Assembly: GCF_027531815.1 (NCBI RefSeq)
Contig: NZ_JAPZSK010000007.1
Span: 62,001-126,000, forward strand
Reading direction: 5' to 3'
DNA: 64,000 bases
Source: Gemmatimonas sp.
Lineage (GTDB): Bacteria; Gemmatimonadota; Gemmatimonadetes; Gemmatimonadales; Gemmatimonadaceae
In this document: positions 12,062 through 21,091 of the stretch, one piece after another
Numbering within the stretch: position 1 is the stretch's first letter
How the letters are laid out: every line of letters starts with the position of its first letter
The notes under the pieces: generated by a model
Database searches by the model: none
Told to the model about the DNA's origin: nothing
The model's input: only the letters and a program-made list of their open reading frames with translations
Translations under genes and position numbers: made by a program

Positions 12062-12466
12062 ATGCGGAAGAACGTGTACTACAAGACGGATCGCGGGCAG
12101 CGCCTCGGCGCCGCGCGTCACGCCCTGAAGGCGTCGCGCGAAGCGATCCACGTCACCAAGGGTGACACCGTCCGCGTGATGCGCGGCGACGACAAGGGGA
12201 AGGAGGGGAAGGTTCTCCAGGTGTACCCCAAGACGGGCCGCATCAAGGTGGAAGGGATCAATATCGTGAAGAAGCACCGCAAGGCGCGCACGGCGGAGGA
12301 GACGAGCGGCATCGTGGAGATGCCGGCGCCCTTCCATGCGTCGAACGTCATGCTGCTCGATTCGAAGACCGGCAAGCCGACTCGGGTTCGCGCCCGGCTC
12401 GACAAGGACGGCACGAAGGAGCGCATCGGCGTGAAGAGCGGTGAAGTCATTCCCCGCGCGCGCTGA
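12062..12466 (+). CDS. rplX: 50S ribosomal protein L24
   Basis: A 134-residue assembly initiator of the 50S subunit. The KOW motif is at HVTKGDTVRVMRGDDKGKEG, followed by VEGINIVKKHRKA and MPAPFHASNVMLLD. It is longer than the E. coli protein (about 104) because of roughly 30 basic residues before the KOW domain. Confidence 0.97.
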   Translation: MRKNVYYKTDRGQRLGAARHALKASREAIHVTKGDTVRVMRGDDKGKEGKVLQVYPKTGRIKVEGINIVKKHRKARTAEETSGIVEMPAPFHASNVMLLDSKTGKPTRVRARLDKDGTKERIGVKSGEVIPRAR

Positions 12467-12480
12467 CGGAGTAACTGGAC

Positions 12481-13254
<774 letters not shown>

Positions 13255-13269
13255 CCGAGACGAGAGCAG

Positions 13270-13575
13270 ATGGCGAAGACGAGCAAGCTGGCCCGCAACG
13301 CCCAGCGCAAGGAGCTGGTGGAGCGGTTTGCCCAGAAGCGCGCGGCCCTGAAGGCCGTGATCAGCAGCCCCAAGAGCACGCCGGAGGAGGTGCAGGCCGC
13401 GGTAAACGCGCTGCACAAGATGCCGCGGAATTCGTCGGCAACGCGTGTGCGTAACCGCTGCAGCATGAGCGGCCGCCCCCGCGCCTACCTGCGGCACTTC
13501 GGGCTGAGCCGCATTGCGCTCCGGGACATGGCCCTCAATGGCCTGATCCCCGGCGTGCGCAAGGCGAGCTGGTAA
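13270..13575 (+). CDS. rpsN: 30S ribosomal protein S14 (zinc-free, long type)
   Basis: A 101-residue 30S head protein. It lacks the CxxC...CxxC zinc ribbon and has the long-form length. Landmarks: [50 protein letters not shown] (residues about 51-80) and [23 protein letters not shown]-type end. A 204-bp gap with a stable hairpin follows before rpsH. Confidence 0.97.
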   Translation: MAKTSKLARNAQRKELVERFAQKRAALKAVISSPKSTPEEVQAAVNALHKMPRNSSATRVRNRCSMSGRPRAYLRHFGLSRIALRDMALNGLIPGVRKASW

Positions 13576-13586
13576 CAGCAGAACGG

Positions 13587-13614
13587 CGGTGGCGTCCCCT
13601 TGGGGGCGTCGCCG
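13587..13614 (+). promoter_or_regulatory. 12-bp hairpin in the rpsN-rpsH gap
   Basis: Arms 13587-13598 and 13603-13614 pair over 12 positions (three of them G-U) around a CTTG tetraloop, 11 nt after the rpsN stop. No T-run follows, so it is not a simple terminator. It could be a processing site, an attenuator or a protein-binding site splitting the S10-spc transcript. The remaining roughly 165 bp to rpsH show nothing clear. This is the only large gap within the ribosomal run after rplC. Confidence 0.4.
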
Positions 13615-13779
13615 ACCTGCTGGTTCAATTCGAGCTGTGGGCTTGGCGTACGGGCCAGGCGGGGTGAGATTGCAAGGCTCCCCCCGCGGGGCGCGGCGCG
13701 CCGTTCCCGGAGCTCGCCCATTCTTTCACTTCCTACCGGTCCGCCTCGGCGGCGGATACCCTAGGAGACATATCAGAGC

Positions 13780-14181
13780 ATGAGCCTGAACGACCCTATT
13801 GCCGACATGCTGACGCGGCTTCGCAACGCGTGTGCCTCCCGGCACCGCCGCGTCGACATGCCGGTCTCGAAGATCAAGATCGAGATCGCGCGCATCCTCA
13901 AGGAAAACTCCTTCGTGCAGGACTACCGCGTGGTCGAGCTCGAGGATGGCAAGAGCGTGCTGCGGGTGATTCTCAAGTACGCGCACGGTGGCCAGTCGGT
14001 CATTCGGCAGGCCAAGCGGATTTCGACGCCCGGTCTGCGGAAGTACGTGGGCGTGTCGGAAATCCCCCGCGTCCGCAACGGCCTCGGCATGGCCATCCTG
14101 AGCACGTCGAAGGGCATCATGTCCGACCGTGATGCGCGCACTGCCAATACCGGCGGTGAACTCCTCGCCCTCGTCTGGTAA
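13780..14181 (+). CDS. rpsH: 30S ribosomal protein S8
   Basis: A 133-residue central-domain rRNA-binding protein; in E. coli it represses the spc operon by binding its mRNA. Recognised by DPIADMLTRLRNACASRHRRVDMPVSKIK, the ILKENSFVQDYRVVE region and the C-terminal GLGMAILSTSKGIMSDRDAR...GGELLALVW. AGGAG lies shortly upstream of the ATG. Confidence 0.98.
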   Translation: MSLNDPIADMLTRLRNACASRHRRVDMPVSKIKIEIARILKENSFVQDYRVVELEDGKSVLRVILKYAHGGQSVIRQAKRISTPGLRKYVGVSEIPRVRNGLGMAILSTSKGIMSDRDARTANTGGELLALVW

Positions 14182-14195
14182 GGAGACGCATACAC

Positions 14196-14735
14196 ATGTC
14201 GCGTATTGGTAAGCGCCCGATTCCGGTTCCGGCCGGCGTGACCGTGGCGATCTCCGGCAGCCACATCACGGTGAAGGGGCCGAAGGGCGAACTCGCCCGC
14301 GTGCTCCCGGCCGAGATGATCGTGGCGCACGAAGGTGCAGAGATGCAGGTGAAGCGTCCGTCGGATGAGGAGCGCCACAAGGCGCTGCACGGTCTGACGC
14401 GCACGCTGGTGGCCAACATGGTCGAAGGCGTGACGACGGGGTTCAAGAAGGTCCTCGAGATCACAGGCGTCGGCTACAAGGCCGAGATCAAGCCCTACGG
14501 CGCGCTGCTGTCGCTGGGGTTCTCGCACCAGATCGAGTACAAGGCGCCGGCTGGCGTGTCGATCACCGCACCGAATCCCACCACGGTGGTGATCGAAGGT
14601 GCGAGCAAGGAGCTCGTGGGCCAGGTGGCCGCCGAGATCCGCAGCTTCCGCAAGCCCGAGCCCTACAAGGGCAAGGGCGTCAAGTACCAGGGCGAAGTCA
14701 TCCGGCGCAAGGCCGGTAAGGCCGGAGGCAAGTAA
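14196..14735 (+). CDS. rplF: 50S ribosomal protein L6
   Basis: A 179-residue protein near the factor-binding site. Landmarks: [56 protein letters not shown] and [28 protein letters not shown]-type end. Its stop shares a base with the rplR start (TAATG). Confidence 0.98.
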   Translation: MSRIGKRPIPVPAGVTVAISGSHITVKGPKGELARVLPAEMIVAHEGAEMQVKRPSDEERHKALHGLTRTLVANMVEGVTTGFKKVLEITGVGYKAEIKPYGALLSLGFSHQIEYKAPAGVSITAPNPTTVVIEGASKELVGQVAAEIRSFRKPEPYKGKGVKYQGEVIRRKAGKAGGK

Positions 14736-15091
14736 TGGCGAAGATCGCGATCCCGCGTACGAACGCGGAGAAGCGCAAGCGTCGGCATCTGCGCGTGCGC
14801 AAGGCAGTGAACGGGACGCCGGAGCGTCCGCGCCTGGTAGTATTCCGTTCGCTCAAGCACATCTACGCCCAGATCGTGGACGACGTCGCGCAGCGTACGC
14901 TGCTGACCGTCGGCGACGAGAAGCTGAGCGGTACGAAGTCCGAGCGCGCCTTGGCGGTAGGCAAGGCGGCGGCGGAGAAGGCGAAGGCGGCGGGTATTTC
15001 GAAGGTGGTCTTCGATCGCGCCGGTTACCAGTACCATGGCCGCGTGAAGGCCGTTGCCGAAGGCGCCCGAGAGGGCGGCCTGGAGTTCTGA
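14735..15091 (+). CDS. rplR: 50S ribosomal protein L18
   Basis: A 118-residue 5S rRNA-binding protein. Recognised by [63 protein letters not shown] and [11 protein letters not shown]. Normal length; coupled to rplF and only 2 bp from rpsE. Confidence 0.98.
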   Translation: MAKIAIPRTNAEKRKRRHLRVRKAVNGTPERPRLVVFRSLKHIYAQIVDDVAQRTLLTVGDEKLSGTKSERALAVGKAAAEKAKAAGISKVVFDRAGYQYHGRVKAVAEGAREGGLEF

Positions 15092-15093
15092 TC

Positions 15094-15876
15094 ATGGCAG
15101 ACGCACAGAATCAGGGTGGCGCTCCGGCGCGTGGTGGACGTGGCCCCGGCGGCGGCGCAGGCCGTGGCCGTGGTGGCCCGGGCGGTGGTCGTGGGCGCGG
15201 CGGTCCGGGCGGTGGCCCGGGCGGCGGCCGTGGCCGTGGCCCCGGTGGCGAAGGTGGCGGTCAGGGCGGCCGGGACGGCCGTGGCCGTGGCCCCGATCGC
15301 GGCGGCCCGCAGCAGGAGCGCGAGCAGAGCGATCTGGTCGAGAACGTGATTGCGATCAACCGCGTGGCGAAGGTCGTGAAGGGTGGCCGCCGGTTCTCGT
15401 TCAACGCGCTTGTCGCCGTGGGCGATGGCCAGGGCAAGGTGGGCTATGCCACCGGCAAGGCGAACGAAGTGTCCGAGGCGGTCCGCAAGGCCGTGGAGGC
15501 CGCGCGTCGCAGCATGGTGGCCGTGCCGCTCACCGGCTCGACGATCCCGCACGAGGTGGTCGGCAAGCATGGCGCCGGTAAGGTGCTCATGAAGCCGGCC
15601 GCTCCCGGTGCCGGCGTGATTGCCGGTGGTGCGGTGCGCGCGGTGCTTGAGTGCGCCGGCATCCACGATATCCTCACCAAGTCGCTCGGCTCGACCAATC
15701 CGCACAACATGGTGCGGGCGGCGATCGACGGGTTGACGCACCTCATCACCGTCGAGCAGGCGGCGAAGGAGCGCGGCATCGAGGTCTCGCAGATCGGGTA
15801 CAAGTCGCGGGCGAAGTCGAAGACGGAAACGGTGAGCACCAGCAAGGCGGCCGTGGTGGCCGCGGAGGTGGCATAA
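15094..15876 (+). CDS. rpsE: 30S ribosomal protein S5 with RGG-like N-terminal extension
   Basis: A 260-residue protein; S5 is normally about 165. The core begins near residue 80: [28 protein letters not shown]-like [55 protein letters not shown] and [14 protein letters not shown]5 acts in decoding fidelity and forms part of the mRNA entry tunnel. Residues 8-72 are almost only Gly, Arg and Pro ([17 protein letters not shown] units), resembling RGG RNA-binding tails. Start ATG at 15094 follows the rplR stop by 2 bp; the frame is open upstream but overlaps rplF/rplR. Confidence 0.95.
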   Translation: MADAQNQGGAPARGGRGPGGGAGRGRGGPGGGRGRGGPGGGPGGGRGRGPGGEGGGQGGRDGRGRGPDRGGPQQEREQSDLVENVIAINRVAKVVKGGRRFSFNALVAVGDGQGKVGYATGKANEVSEAVRKAVEAARRSMVAVPLTGSTIPHEVVGKHGAGKVLMKPAAPGAGVIAGGAVRAVLECAGIHDILTKSLGSTNPHNMVRAAIDGLTHLITVEQAAKERGIEVSQIGYKSRAKSKTETVSTSKAAVVAAEVA

Positions 15877-16130
15877 TGCCGCGTACGTTTGTGTGGCATC
15901 CGTCCAAGGGCCCGGCCAAGACGCCGAAGCTCGAGAAGCCGACGGATGGCAAGGTGCAGATCACGCAGGTGCGCAGTGCCATCGGCCACTCGTGGCGCAT
16001 GCGCGCCACGCTGGCGGCGCTGGGCCTGCGCCATCATCAGGCGACGGTTGTGCAGCAGGATTCCGCCTCGCTGCGTGGCCAGCTCAAGAAGGTGCGTCAC
16101 CTGGTTCAGGTGACGCCGGTGGAGGGGTAA
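15876..16130 (+). CDS. rpmD: 50S ribosomal protein L30
   Basis: An 84-residue protein; L30 is usually about 60. The core is VQITQVRSAIGHSWRMRATLAALGL, HHQATVVQQDSASLRGQLKKVRHLVQV. About 25 additional basic residues ([18 protein letters not shown]) come first. The ATG overlaps the rpsE stop (TAATG). Confidence 0.92.
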   Translation: MPRTFVWHPSKGPAKTPKLEKPTDGKVQITQVRSAIGHSWRMRATLAALGLRHHQATVVQQDSASLRGQLKKVRHLVQVTPVEG

Positions 16131-16133
16131 TCC

Positions 16134-16610
16134 ATGGCGAATGACGCCGAGAAGACCGAGCAGATCGGTCTGCACAACCTGAAGCCGGCGCCGGGCTCGC
16201 ACCGCTCGCGTCGCCGGGTGGGTCGTGGTCCGGGCTCCGGCCTGGGCAAGACCTCCGGCAAGGGTCACAAGGGCTCCATGGCGCGTTCCGGCCATGGCGG
16301 TCCCGGTGGCGGCAAGCCGCATTTCGAAGGCGGCCAGATGCCGATCACGCGTCGCATTCCGAAGCGCGGCTTCACCAATCCATTTCGTGAAGAGGCGCAG
16401 CTGGTGCGCCTCACGGATCTGGCGCGGGTGGCCGGTGACGAAGTGACGACGGAAACGCTGGTGGCTGCCGGCCTCATGCGCGAGGGCCAGGGGCCCGCGA
16501 AGCTGCTCGCCAACGGTGAAGTTTCGCGTGCGGTGACGGTGAAGGGCGTGAAGGTCAGCGCCTCCGCCAAGGCGAAGATCGAGGCGGCCGGCGGCCGCGT
16601 CGAAGGCTGA
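16134..16610 (+). CDS. rplO: 50S ribosomal protein L15
   Basis: A 158-residue late-assembly 50S protein. Recognised by LHNLKPAPGSHRSRRRVGRGPGSGLGKTSGKGHKG (residues about 12-45), GGQMPITRRIPKRGF and the C-terminal VTVKGVKVSASAKAKIEAAGGRVEG-type end. It lies 3 bp after rpmD and 17 bp before secY. Confidence 0.97.
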   Translation: MANDAEKTEQIGLHNLKPAPGSHRSRRRVGRGPGSGLGKTSGKGHKGSMARSGHGGPGGGKPHFEGGQMPITRRIPKRGFTNPFREEAQLVRLTDLARVAGDEVTTETLVAAGLMREGQGPAKLLANGEVSRAVTVKGVKVSASAKAKIEAAGGRVEG

Positions 16611-16627
16611 CGGAGAGCATTCAGCGC

Positions 16628-17977
16628 ATGGCAGACCAGAACAACGCGGCGGCGAACGCTGTCGCCAACATCTACCGGACGCCTGAGCTGTGGGCGAAGA
16701 TCACCTTCACGTTCCTGTGCATGGTGATCTATCGCGCCGGCTCGCATATCACGGCGCCCGGGATCGACGTCCAGGCGCTGACCGACTACTTCACCCGCCA
16801 ACAGGGCGGGGGGCTTCTCGGCCTCTACGACATGTTCGTGGGTGGTGGTCTCTCACGTGCCACCGTGTTTGCGCTCGGCATCATGCCCTACATCTCGGCG
16901 AGCATCTTCGTCCAGATCGCCGGGGCCGTGCTGCCGAACGTGGACAAGATGCAGAAGGATGAAGAGGGGCGGAAAAAGCTGACGCAGTACACCCGCTACC
17001 TCACCGTGGTGCTGGCGCTCATCCAGGCATACGGCTTCGCGCTGTTCACGGCGTCGTTGCCGGCAGCGGTGTCGCGGCCCGGCCCGTGGTTCACCGTGCA
17101 GATGATGCTCTTCCTCACCACGGGCGCGATCTTCGTGATGTGGCTGGGCGAGCAGATCACCGAGCGTGGTTTGGGCAACGGTGCCTCGCTGATCATCTTC
17201 TTTTCGATCGTCGAGCGCATGTGGCCGTCCATCTTCCAGTCCTTCAACTTCGTCACGACCGGAGCGGTGTCGCCGCTCACGCTGGTGGTGTTGGCGATCG
17301 TCATGGTGGCGGTGGTGGCGGGCGTGGTGGCGATCACCGTGGCGGCCCGCCGGGTGCTCATCCAAATCCCGCAGCGCACGATGGCGCGGGGCCGACAGCG
17401 TGAGGCGGCGCGCAACTTCATTCCGTTGCGCATCAACACCGCCGGCGTCATGCCGATCATCTTCGCCCAGTCGGTGATTGTCATCCCCGGCGCGCTGGCC
17501 CAGTTCAGCGGCAACGCGAAGCTGCAGGAGATCGCGGAGTACTTCAATCCGCAGGGCCCGAATCCGTGGCTCTACTTCGTGCTGTCGGCCGTGCTCATCA
17601 TGCTGTTCACGTACTTCTACACGTCCATCATCTTCAATCCGGTCGACCTGGCCGAGAACCTGAAGAAGCAGGGCGGATTTGTGCCGGGGATCAAGCCGGG
17701 CGCGAAGACGGCGGAGTACATCGAGCAGGTCGTGGAGCGCATCACGCTGCCGGGCGCGATATTCCTTACGGTCATCGCCCTCATGCCGATCGTGATCGCC
17801 CGCCTCGTGAACGTGCCCTTCGCCTTTGGTGGCACGTCGCTGCTGATCGTGGTTGGTGTGGCGCTCGATACCATGTCGCAGATGCAGCAGCACCTGCTGC
17901 TCCGCAAGTACGACGGCTTCATGAAGAAGGGTCGTGTCAAGTTCCGCGGTCGTCAGGCGACCCAGGGCGGCTTCTAA
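16628..17977 (+). CDS. secY: Protein translocase subunit SecY
   Basis: A 449-residue inner-membrane channel of the Sec translocon with ten predicted transmembrane helices. Landmarks: LGIMPYISASIFVQI (plug/TM2 region), QYTRYLTVVLALIQAYG, ITERGLGNGASLIIF, the cytosolic loop IQIPQRTMARGRQREAARNFIPLRINTAGVMPIIFAQS (around residues 240-285) and the loop KKQGGFVPGIKPG. The C-terminal cytosolic RKYDGFMKKGRVKFRGR tail contacts SecA/ribosome. Standard position at the end of the spc run. Confidence 0.98.
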   Translation: MADQNNAAANAVANIYRTPELWAKITFTFLCMVIYRAGSHITAPGIDVQALTDYFTRQQGGGLLGLYDMFVGGGLSRATVFALGIMPYISASIFVQIAGAVLPNVDKMQKDEEGRKKLTQYTRYLTVVLALIQAYGFALFTASLPAAVSRPGPWFTVQMMLFLTTGAIFVMWLGEQITERGLGNGASLIIFFSIVERMWPSIFQSFNFVTTGAVSPLTLVVLAIVMVAVVAGVVAITVAARRVLIQIPQRTMARGRQREAARNFIPLRINTAGVMPIIFAQSVIVIPGALAQFSGNAKLQEIAEYFNPQGPNPWLYFVLSAVLIMLFTYFYTSIIFNPVDLAENLKKQGGFVPGIKPGAKTAEYIEQVVERITLPGAIFLTVIALMPIVIARLVNVPFAFGGTSLLIVVGVALDTMSQMQQHLLLRKYDGFMKKGRVKFRGRQATQGGF

Positions 17978-17986
17978 ACTCCTCCA

Positions 17987-18637
17987 ATGATCATCGTCCT
18001 GCTTGGACCTCCAGGCGCGGGCAAGGGAACACAAGGCGAGCGGCTAGCCGCTCGCCTTGACGTTCCCAAGATCGCGACTGGCGATGTCCTCCGCGCCGCG
18101 GTCCGTGACGGCACTCCACTTGGTCTCGAAGCCAAGGCAGCCATGGATCGCGGCGATCTCGTCCCCGATGCGGTCATCATGGGGATCATGAAGGAAGCGC
18201 TCGCGTCGCCCATGGCGGCGAAGGGAGCCATCCTCGACGGCGTCGTACGCACCACGCCGCAGGCCGAGGGGTTGGCGGAAACGCTCGCCACCCTCGGGCG
18301 GACGCTCGACGCGGTCTTGCTCTTCGAGGTGGATGAAGAGGAGCTGGTGCGTCGGCTCAGCGGCCGCACCACCTGCGACGTATGCCAGCGTCCGTTCTTC
18401 GGGCGTGAGCCCGGCGAAGCCTGTGGGGTGGACGGGGACGCGCCCCAGGGGACCCTCGTGCGTCGCAGGGACGACGAACCCGAGGCCATTCGCAAGCGCA
18501 TGCAGGTCTATCGCGACCAGACGGCGCCCGTCATCGACTGGTACTCGGCCCAGGGCGCCAACATGGTGCGCGTCGACGCCATCGGTTCGCTCGAGGATGT
18601 CGAAGCGCGTGTGCACGCGGCGCTCGGACTGACGTGA
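17987..18637 (+). CDS. adk: Adenylate kinase
   Basis: A 216-residue cytosolic enzyme catalysing ATP + AMP to 2 ADP. P-loop GPPGAGKGTQGERLA at residues 7-21, AMP-binding segment ATGDVLRAAV, and DGVVRTTPQAEGL in place of the usual DGFPRT. The LID carries CDVC followed twelve residues later by CGVD, a probable zinc-binding CxxC/CxxD set as in Gram-positive enzymes. Standard neighbour between secY and map; its stop overlaps the map start (TGATG). Confidence 0.95.
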   Translation: MIIVLLGPPGAGKGTQGERLAARLDVPKIATGDVLRAAVRDGTPLGLEAKAAMDRGDLVPDAVIMGIMKEALASPMAAKGAILDGVVRTTPQAEGLAETLATLGRTLDAVLLFEVDEEELVRRLSGRTTCDVCQRPFFGREPGEACGVDGDAPQGTLVRRRDDEPEAIRKRMQVYRDQTAPVIDWYSAQGANMVRVDAIGSLEDVEARVHAALGLT

Positions 18638-19416
18638 TGGCGTTTGGGAACAGCGCGCCGGCGACGTTGCTCAAGTCGCCGCGCGAGATCGACATCATGG
18701 CGCGGGGCGGGGCAATTTTGCACGCCACGCTCATGCAGGCCAAGGCACACGTGCGAGCCGGGATCTCCACCCTCGAGCTCGACCAGGTCGTGGAGAGCTT
18801 CATCCGCTCGCACGCCGGCGCCGAACCCGCGTTCAAGGGGTTGTACGGATTCCCAGGGAGCGCGTGCATCTCCATCAACGAGGAGATCGTGCACGGGATT
18901 CCCTCGCGCAGGCGGCTCCTCAACGAGGGGGACATCGTGACGGTCGATGTCGGCGTGAAGCTCGAGGGGATGTACACCGACGCGGCGATCACCATTCCGG
19001 TGGGGCAGATCGACGCGGAGACGCAGCGGCTGCTGGATGTGACGCAGCGGTCGCTGGAGGCAGGCATCGCCGCCGCCACGCCGGACAATCACGTGGGCGA
19101 TATCGGCGCCGCCGTGCAGACGGTGGTGGAGGCGGCGGGCTTTGGGGTCGTGCGCGAGCTCGTCGGACACGCCGTGGGCTTCTCACCGCACGAGGAGCTG
19201 CAGATCCCCAACTACGGGAAGCCGAAGCGCGGGAAGAAGCTCAGCGTGGGGCTCACGATCGCCATCGAACCGATGGTCAACGTGGGGACCGCGAAGACGC
19301 GCACGCTCAGCGACAAGTGGACCGTGGTGACCGCCGATGGCAAGCGTTCGGCGCACTTCGAGCACACGGTGGCGATCACCGAGAACGGACCGCGCATTCT
19401 GACGCTGCCGGGCTGA
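18637..19416 (+). CDS. map: Methionine aminopeptidase type I
   Basis: A 259-residue enzyme that removes the N-terminal Met from nascent proteins. Metal ligands are visible: two Asp in DVGVKLEGMYTDAA, His in GHAVGFSPHEE, Glu in AIEPMVNVG and Glu in FEHTVAIT; the substrate His is in NEEIVHGIP. The ATG at 18637 overlaps the adk stop; a GTG at 18634 is an alternative adding one residue. Map is the last gene of the ribosomal run here. A short nested inverted repeat (19420-19449) lies in the 21-bp gap to the convergent ftcD. Confidence 0.96.
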   Translation: MAFGNSAPATLLKSPREIDIMARGGAILHATLMQAKAHVRAGISTLELDQVVESFIRSHAGAEPAFKGLYGFPGSACISINEEIVHGIPSRRRLLNEGDIVTVDVGVKLEGMYTDAAITIPVGQIDAETQRLLDVTQRSLEAGIAAATPDNHVGDIGAAVQTVVEAAGFGVVRELVGHAVGFSPHEELQIPNYGKPKRGKKLSVGLTIAIEPMVNVGTAKTRTLSDKWTVVTADGKRSAHFEHTVAITENGPRILTLPG

Positions 19417-19437
19417 CGATCTCCCGCCCCGATGGGG

Positions 19438-20970
19438 TTACCGGGGAGACATGGCCCGCTCCGCCGCCGCCTCGGCAATACGGGCATGCATTGCCGCGGC
19501 ATCGAGCAACTTGCGAGCTTCACTGGCCAGCGCGGCACCGCGCTCGGCGCCGGCCTGGTCGAGTGAGGCCACATTGATGCGCACGTTGAGCACGGCGCCC
19601 TTGCACGCGGCTTCGGCGAGCAACGCGCCCACGCAGGCGTCGCTGACTGCGTTACTGTTGCCCCGCTCGGCAAGGGCGGCGGCAAGCGCTCCCACCTCCA
19701 CGGCGGTCCGGGCCGTTTCCAACGGCACTTCGGCGGCCCCAATGAGCGCTTCGCGAACGGCGGACGCGCGGGCGGCCTGCTGGTCGTCGGACTCCTTGGG
19801 GAGCTGGTACGCGCTGCGGACGGCTTCGTATGACTGCGCATCGCGTTCCACGAGGGCATTGAGCGTGCGCCGCAGCGACGTGGCCAGGAGCGCGAGCTGC
19901 TTCATCTCCTCCTCCACGGCCGCGTACTTCTTCTTGCCAATGGTCAGCCCGGCGACCATCTGCGCCAGCGCGGCGCCCAGTGCCCCCGCGTGCGCGGCCA
20001 CACTCCCGCCGCCGGGCGTGGGCGTGGGGCCGGCCACGCTCGACATGAAGCCGTCCACGGTTTCGCCGCCGCTCATGACTTCCCGCACTTTCGTTTCGAG
20101 CAGCATGCCCTTGTGGAAGCTGCGCAGCTGGATGTGCCGGGCGCCCGCGTCGAGGATGACGCGCTCGGGCACCAACCCGACGATCTCGCTCCACGTGGGC
20201 GCCACGCCGTAGGCTGCCGCTTCGGTCTTTACGAAATCGAAGACCCGATGCAACGGCGTCTTCTCCGTATCCACGAGATTCATGCTCACCTGGGCCTGGC
20301 CGTCCACTTCCATGCCCAGTCCCTTCACGTAGCGCAACCCGCCGCTGGAGCCGCGAATGGCCTTCGCGACTTCCTTGGCAACGGGGAGGTTGCTCCGGTC
20401 GCCCAGGTACACGTTGTACGCCACGAGGAAGGGACGGGCTCCGACGGCCGTGGCGCCGGCGGTGGGGTGCAACTGCGCCTCGCCATAGTCGGGCCGGCGG
20501 GCCGGGTTGGCGCGCACGTCGTCACGCAGCCCCTCGAACTCCCCCCGACGCACGTCGGCGAGATTCTCGCGCGTGGGCGTGGTGGCCGCGCGCTCGTACA
20601 GGTACACCGGAATGCCCAGTTCACGCGCGGCCCGCTCCCCCAACGCGCGTGCCAGCGCAATGCAATCGTCCATCGTGGCGCCATCGAGCGGAATGAACGG
20701 CACGACATCGGTCGCCCCGATGCGAGGATGCTCCCCCTGATGACGGGTGAGATCGATGCGATCGCGCGCTTCGCGCATGGCCGCCAGCGCTGCCGGTACC
20801 GCCGCCTCGAGCGTCGCGACGAACGTGATGACGGTGCGGTGGTGTGACGGATCGCTGGACACATCGAGTACGTGCGCACCGCTGGTGGTGGCAATGGCAT
20901 CGCGGATGGCCGCGATGACGGTGGGATCACGGCCTTCGGAGAAGTTGGGGACGCACTCGACGAGGGGCAT
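19438..20970 (-). CDS. ftcD: Bifunctional glutamate formimidoyltransferase / formimidoyl-THF cyclodeaminase
   Basis: A 510-residue fusion in folate-linked histidine catabolism. Residues 1 to about 300 are the formiminotransferase: MPLVECVPNFSEGRD, HHRTVITFVA, QGEHPRIGATDVVPFIPL and the GLRYVKGLGMEVDGQAQVSMNL region. Residues about 310-510 are the cyclodeaminase: TPTPGGGSVAAHAGALGAALAQMVAGLT and NSNAVSDACVGALLAEAA. It transfers the formimino group of formiminoglutamate to THF and then releases ammonia to give methenyl-THF. No other hut gene is near. It is 121 bp downstream of suhB on the same strand, the gap holding an 8-bp tandem repeat. Confidence 0.93.
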   Translation of the reverse strand: MPLVECVPNFSEGRDPTVIAAIRDAIATTSGAHVLDVSSDPSHHRTVITFVATLEAAVPAALAAMREARDRIDLTRHQGEHPRIGATDVVPFIPLDGATMDDCIALARALGERAARELGIPVYLYERAATTPTRENLADVRRGEFEGLRDDVRANPARRPDYGEAQLHPTAGATAVGARPFLVAYNVYLGDRSNLPVAKEVAKAIRGSSGGLRYVKGLGMEVDGQAQVSMNLVDTEKTPLHRVFDFVKTEAAAYGVAPTWSEIVGLVPERVILDAGARHIQLRSFHKGMLLETKVREVMSGGETVDGFMSSVAGPTPTPGGGSVAAHAGALGAALAQMVAGLTIGKKKYAAVEEEMKQLALLATSLRRTLNALVERDAQSYEAVRSAYQLPKESDDQQAARASAVREALIGAAEVPLETARTAVEVGALAAALAERGNSNAVSDACVGALLAEAACKGAVLNVRINVASLDQAGAERGAALASEARKLLDAAAMHARIAEAAAERAMSPR

Positions 20971-21021
20971 GGGGCTGGCTCAGTGGTTGTCGTGGCGAAA
21001 CCGCATGCGCGGAGTCGCGCC

Positions 21022-21045
21022 GGAGCGGAGGAGCGGAGGAGCGGA
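21022..21045. repeat. 8-bp tandem repeat, three copies
   Basis: The unit GGAGCGGA repeats at 21022, 21030 and 21038 in the gap between suhB and ftcD, flanked by diverged GCGGAGTCG words. It resembles the other short intergenic repeats of this window in style but not in sequence. Confidence 0.8.
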
Positions 21046-21091
21046 GTCGTGGCGGAGCGGCGAGGTCGCGGGAGGTGTCAGGCCACACCCA

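Noticed and set aside
13619-13650. tRNA T-arm-like GGTTCAATTC
   Set aside because: No acceptor stem, anticodon arm or D-arm can be drawn around it.
14599-15093. Extension of rpsE by 165 codons
   Set aside because: It lies over rplF and rplR in another frame; the ATG at 15094 follows rplR directly.
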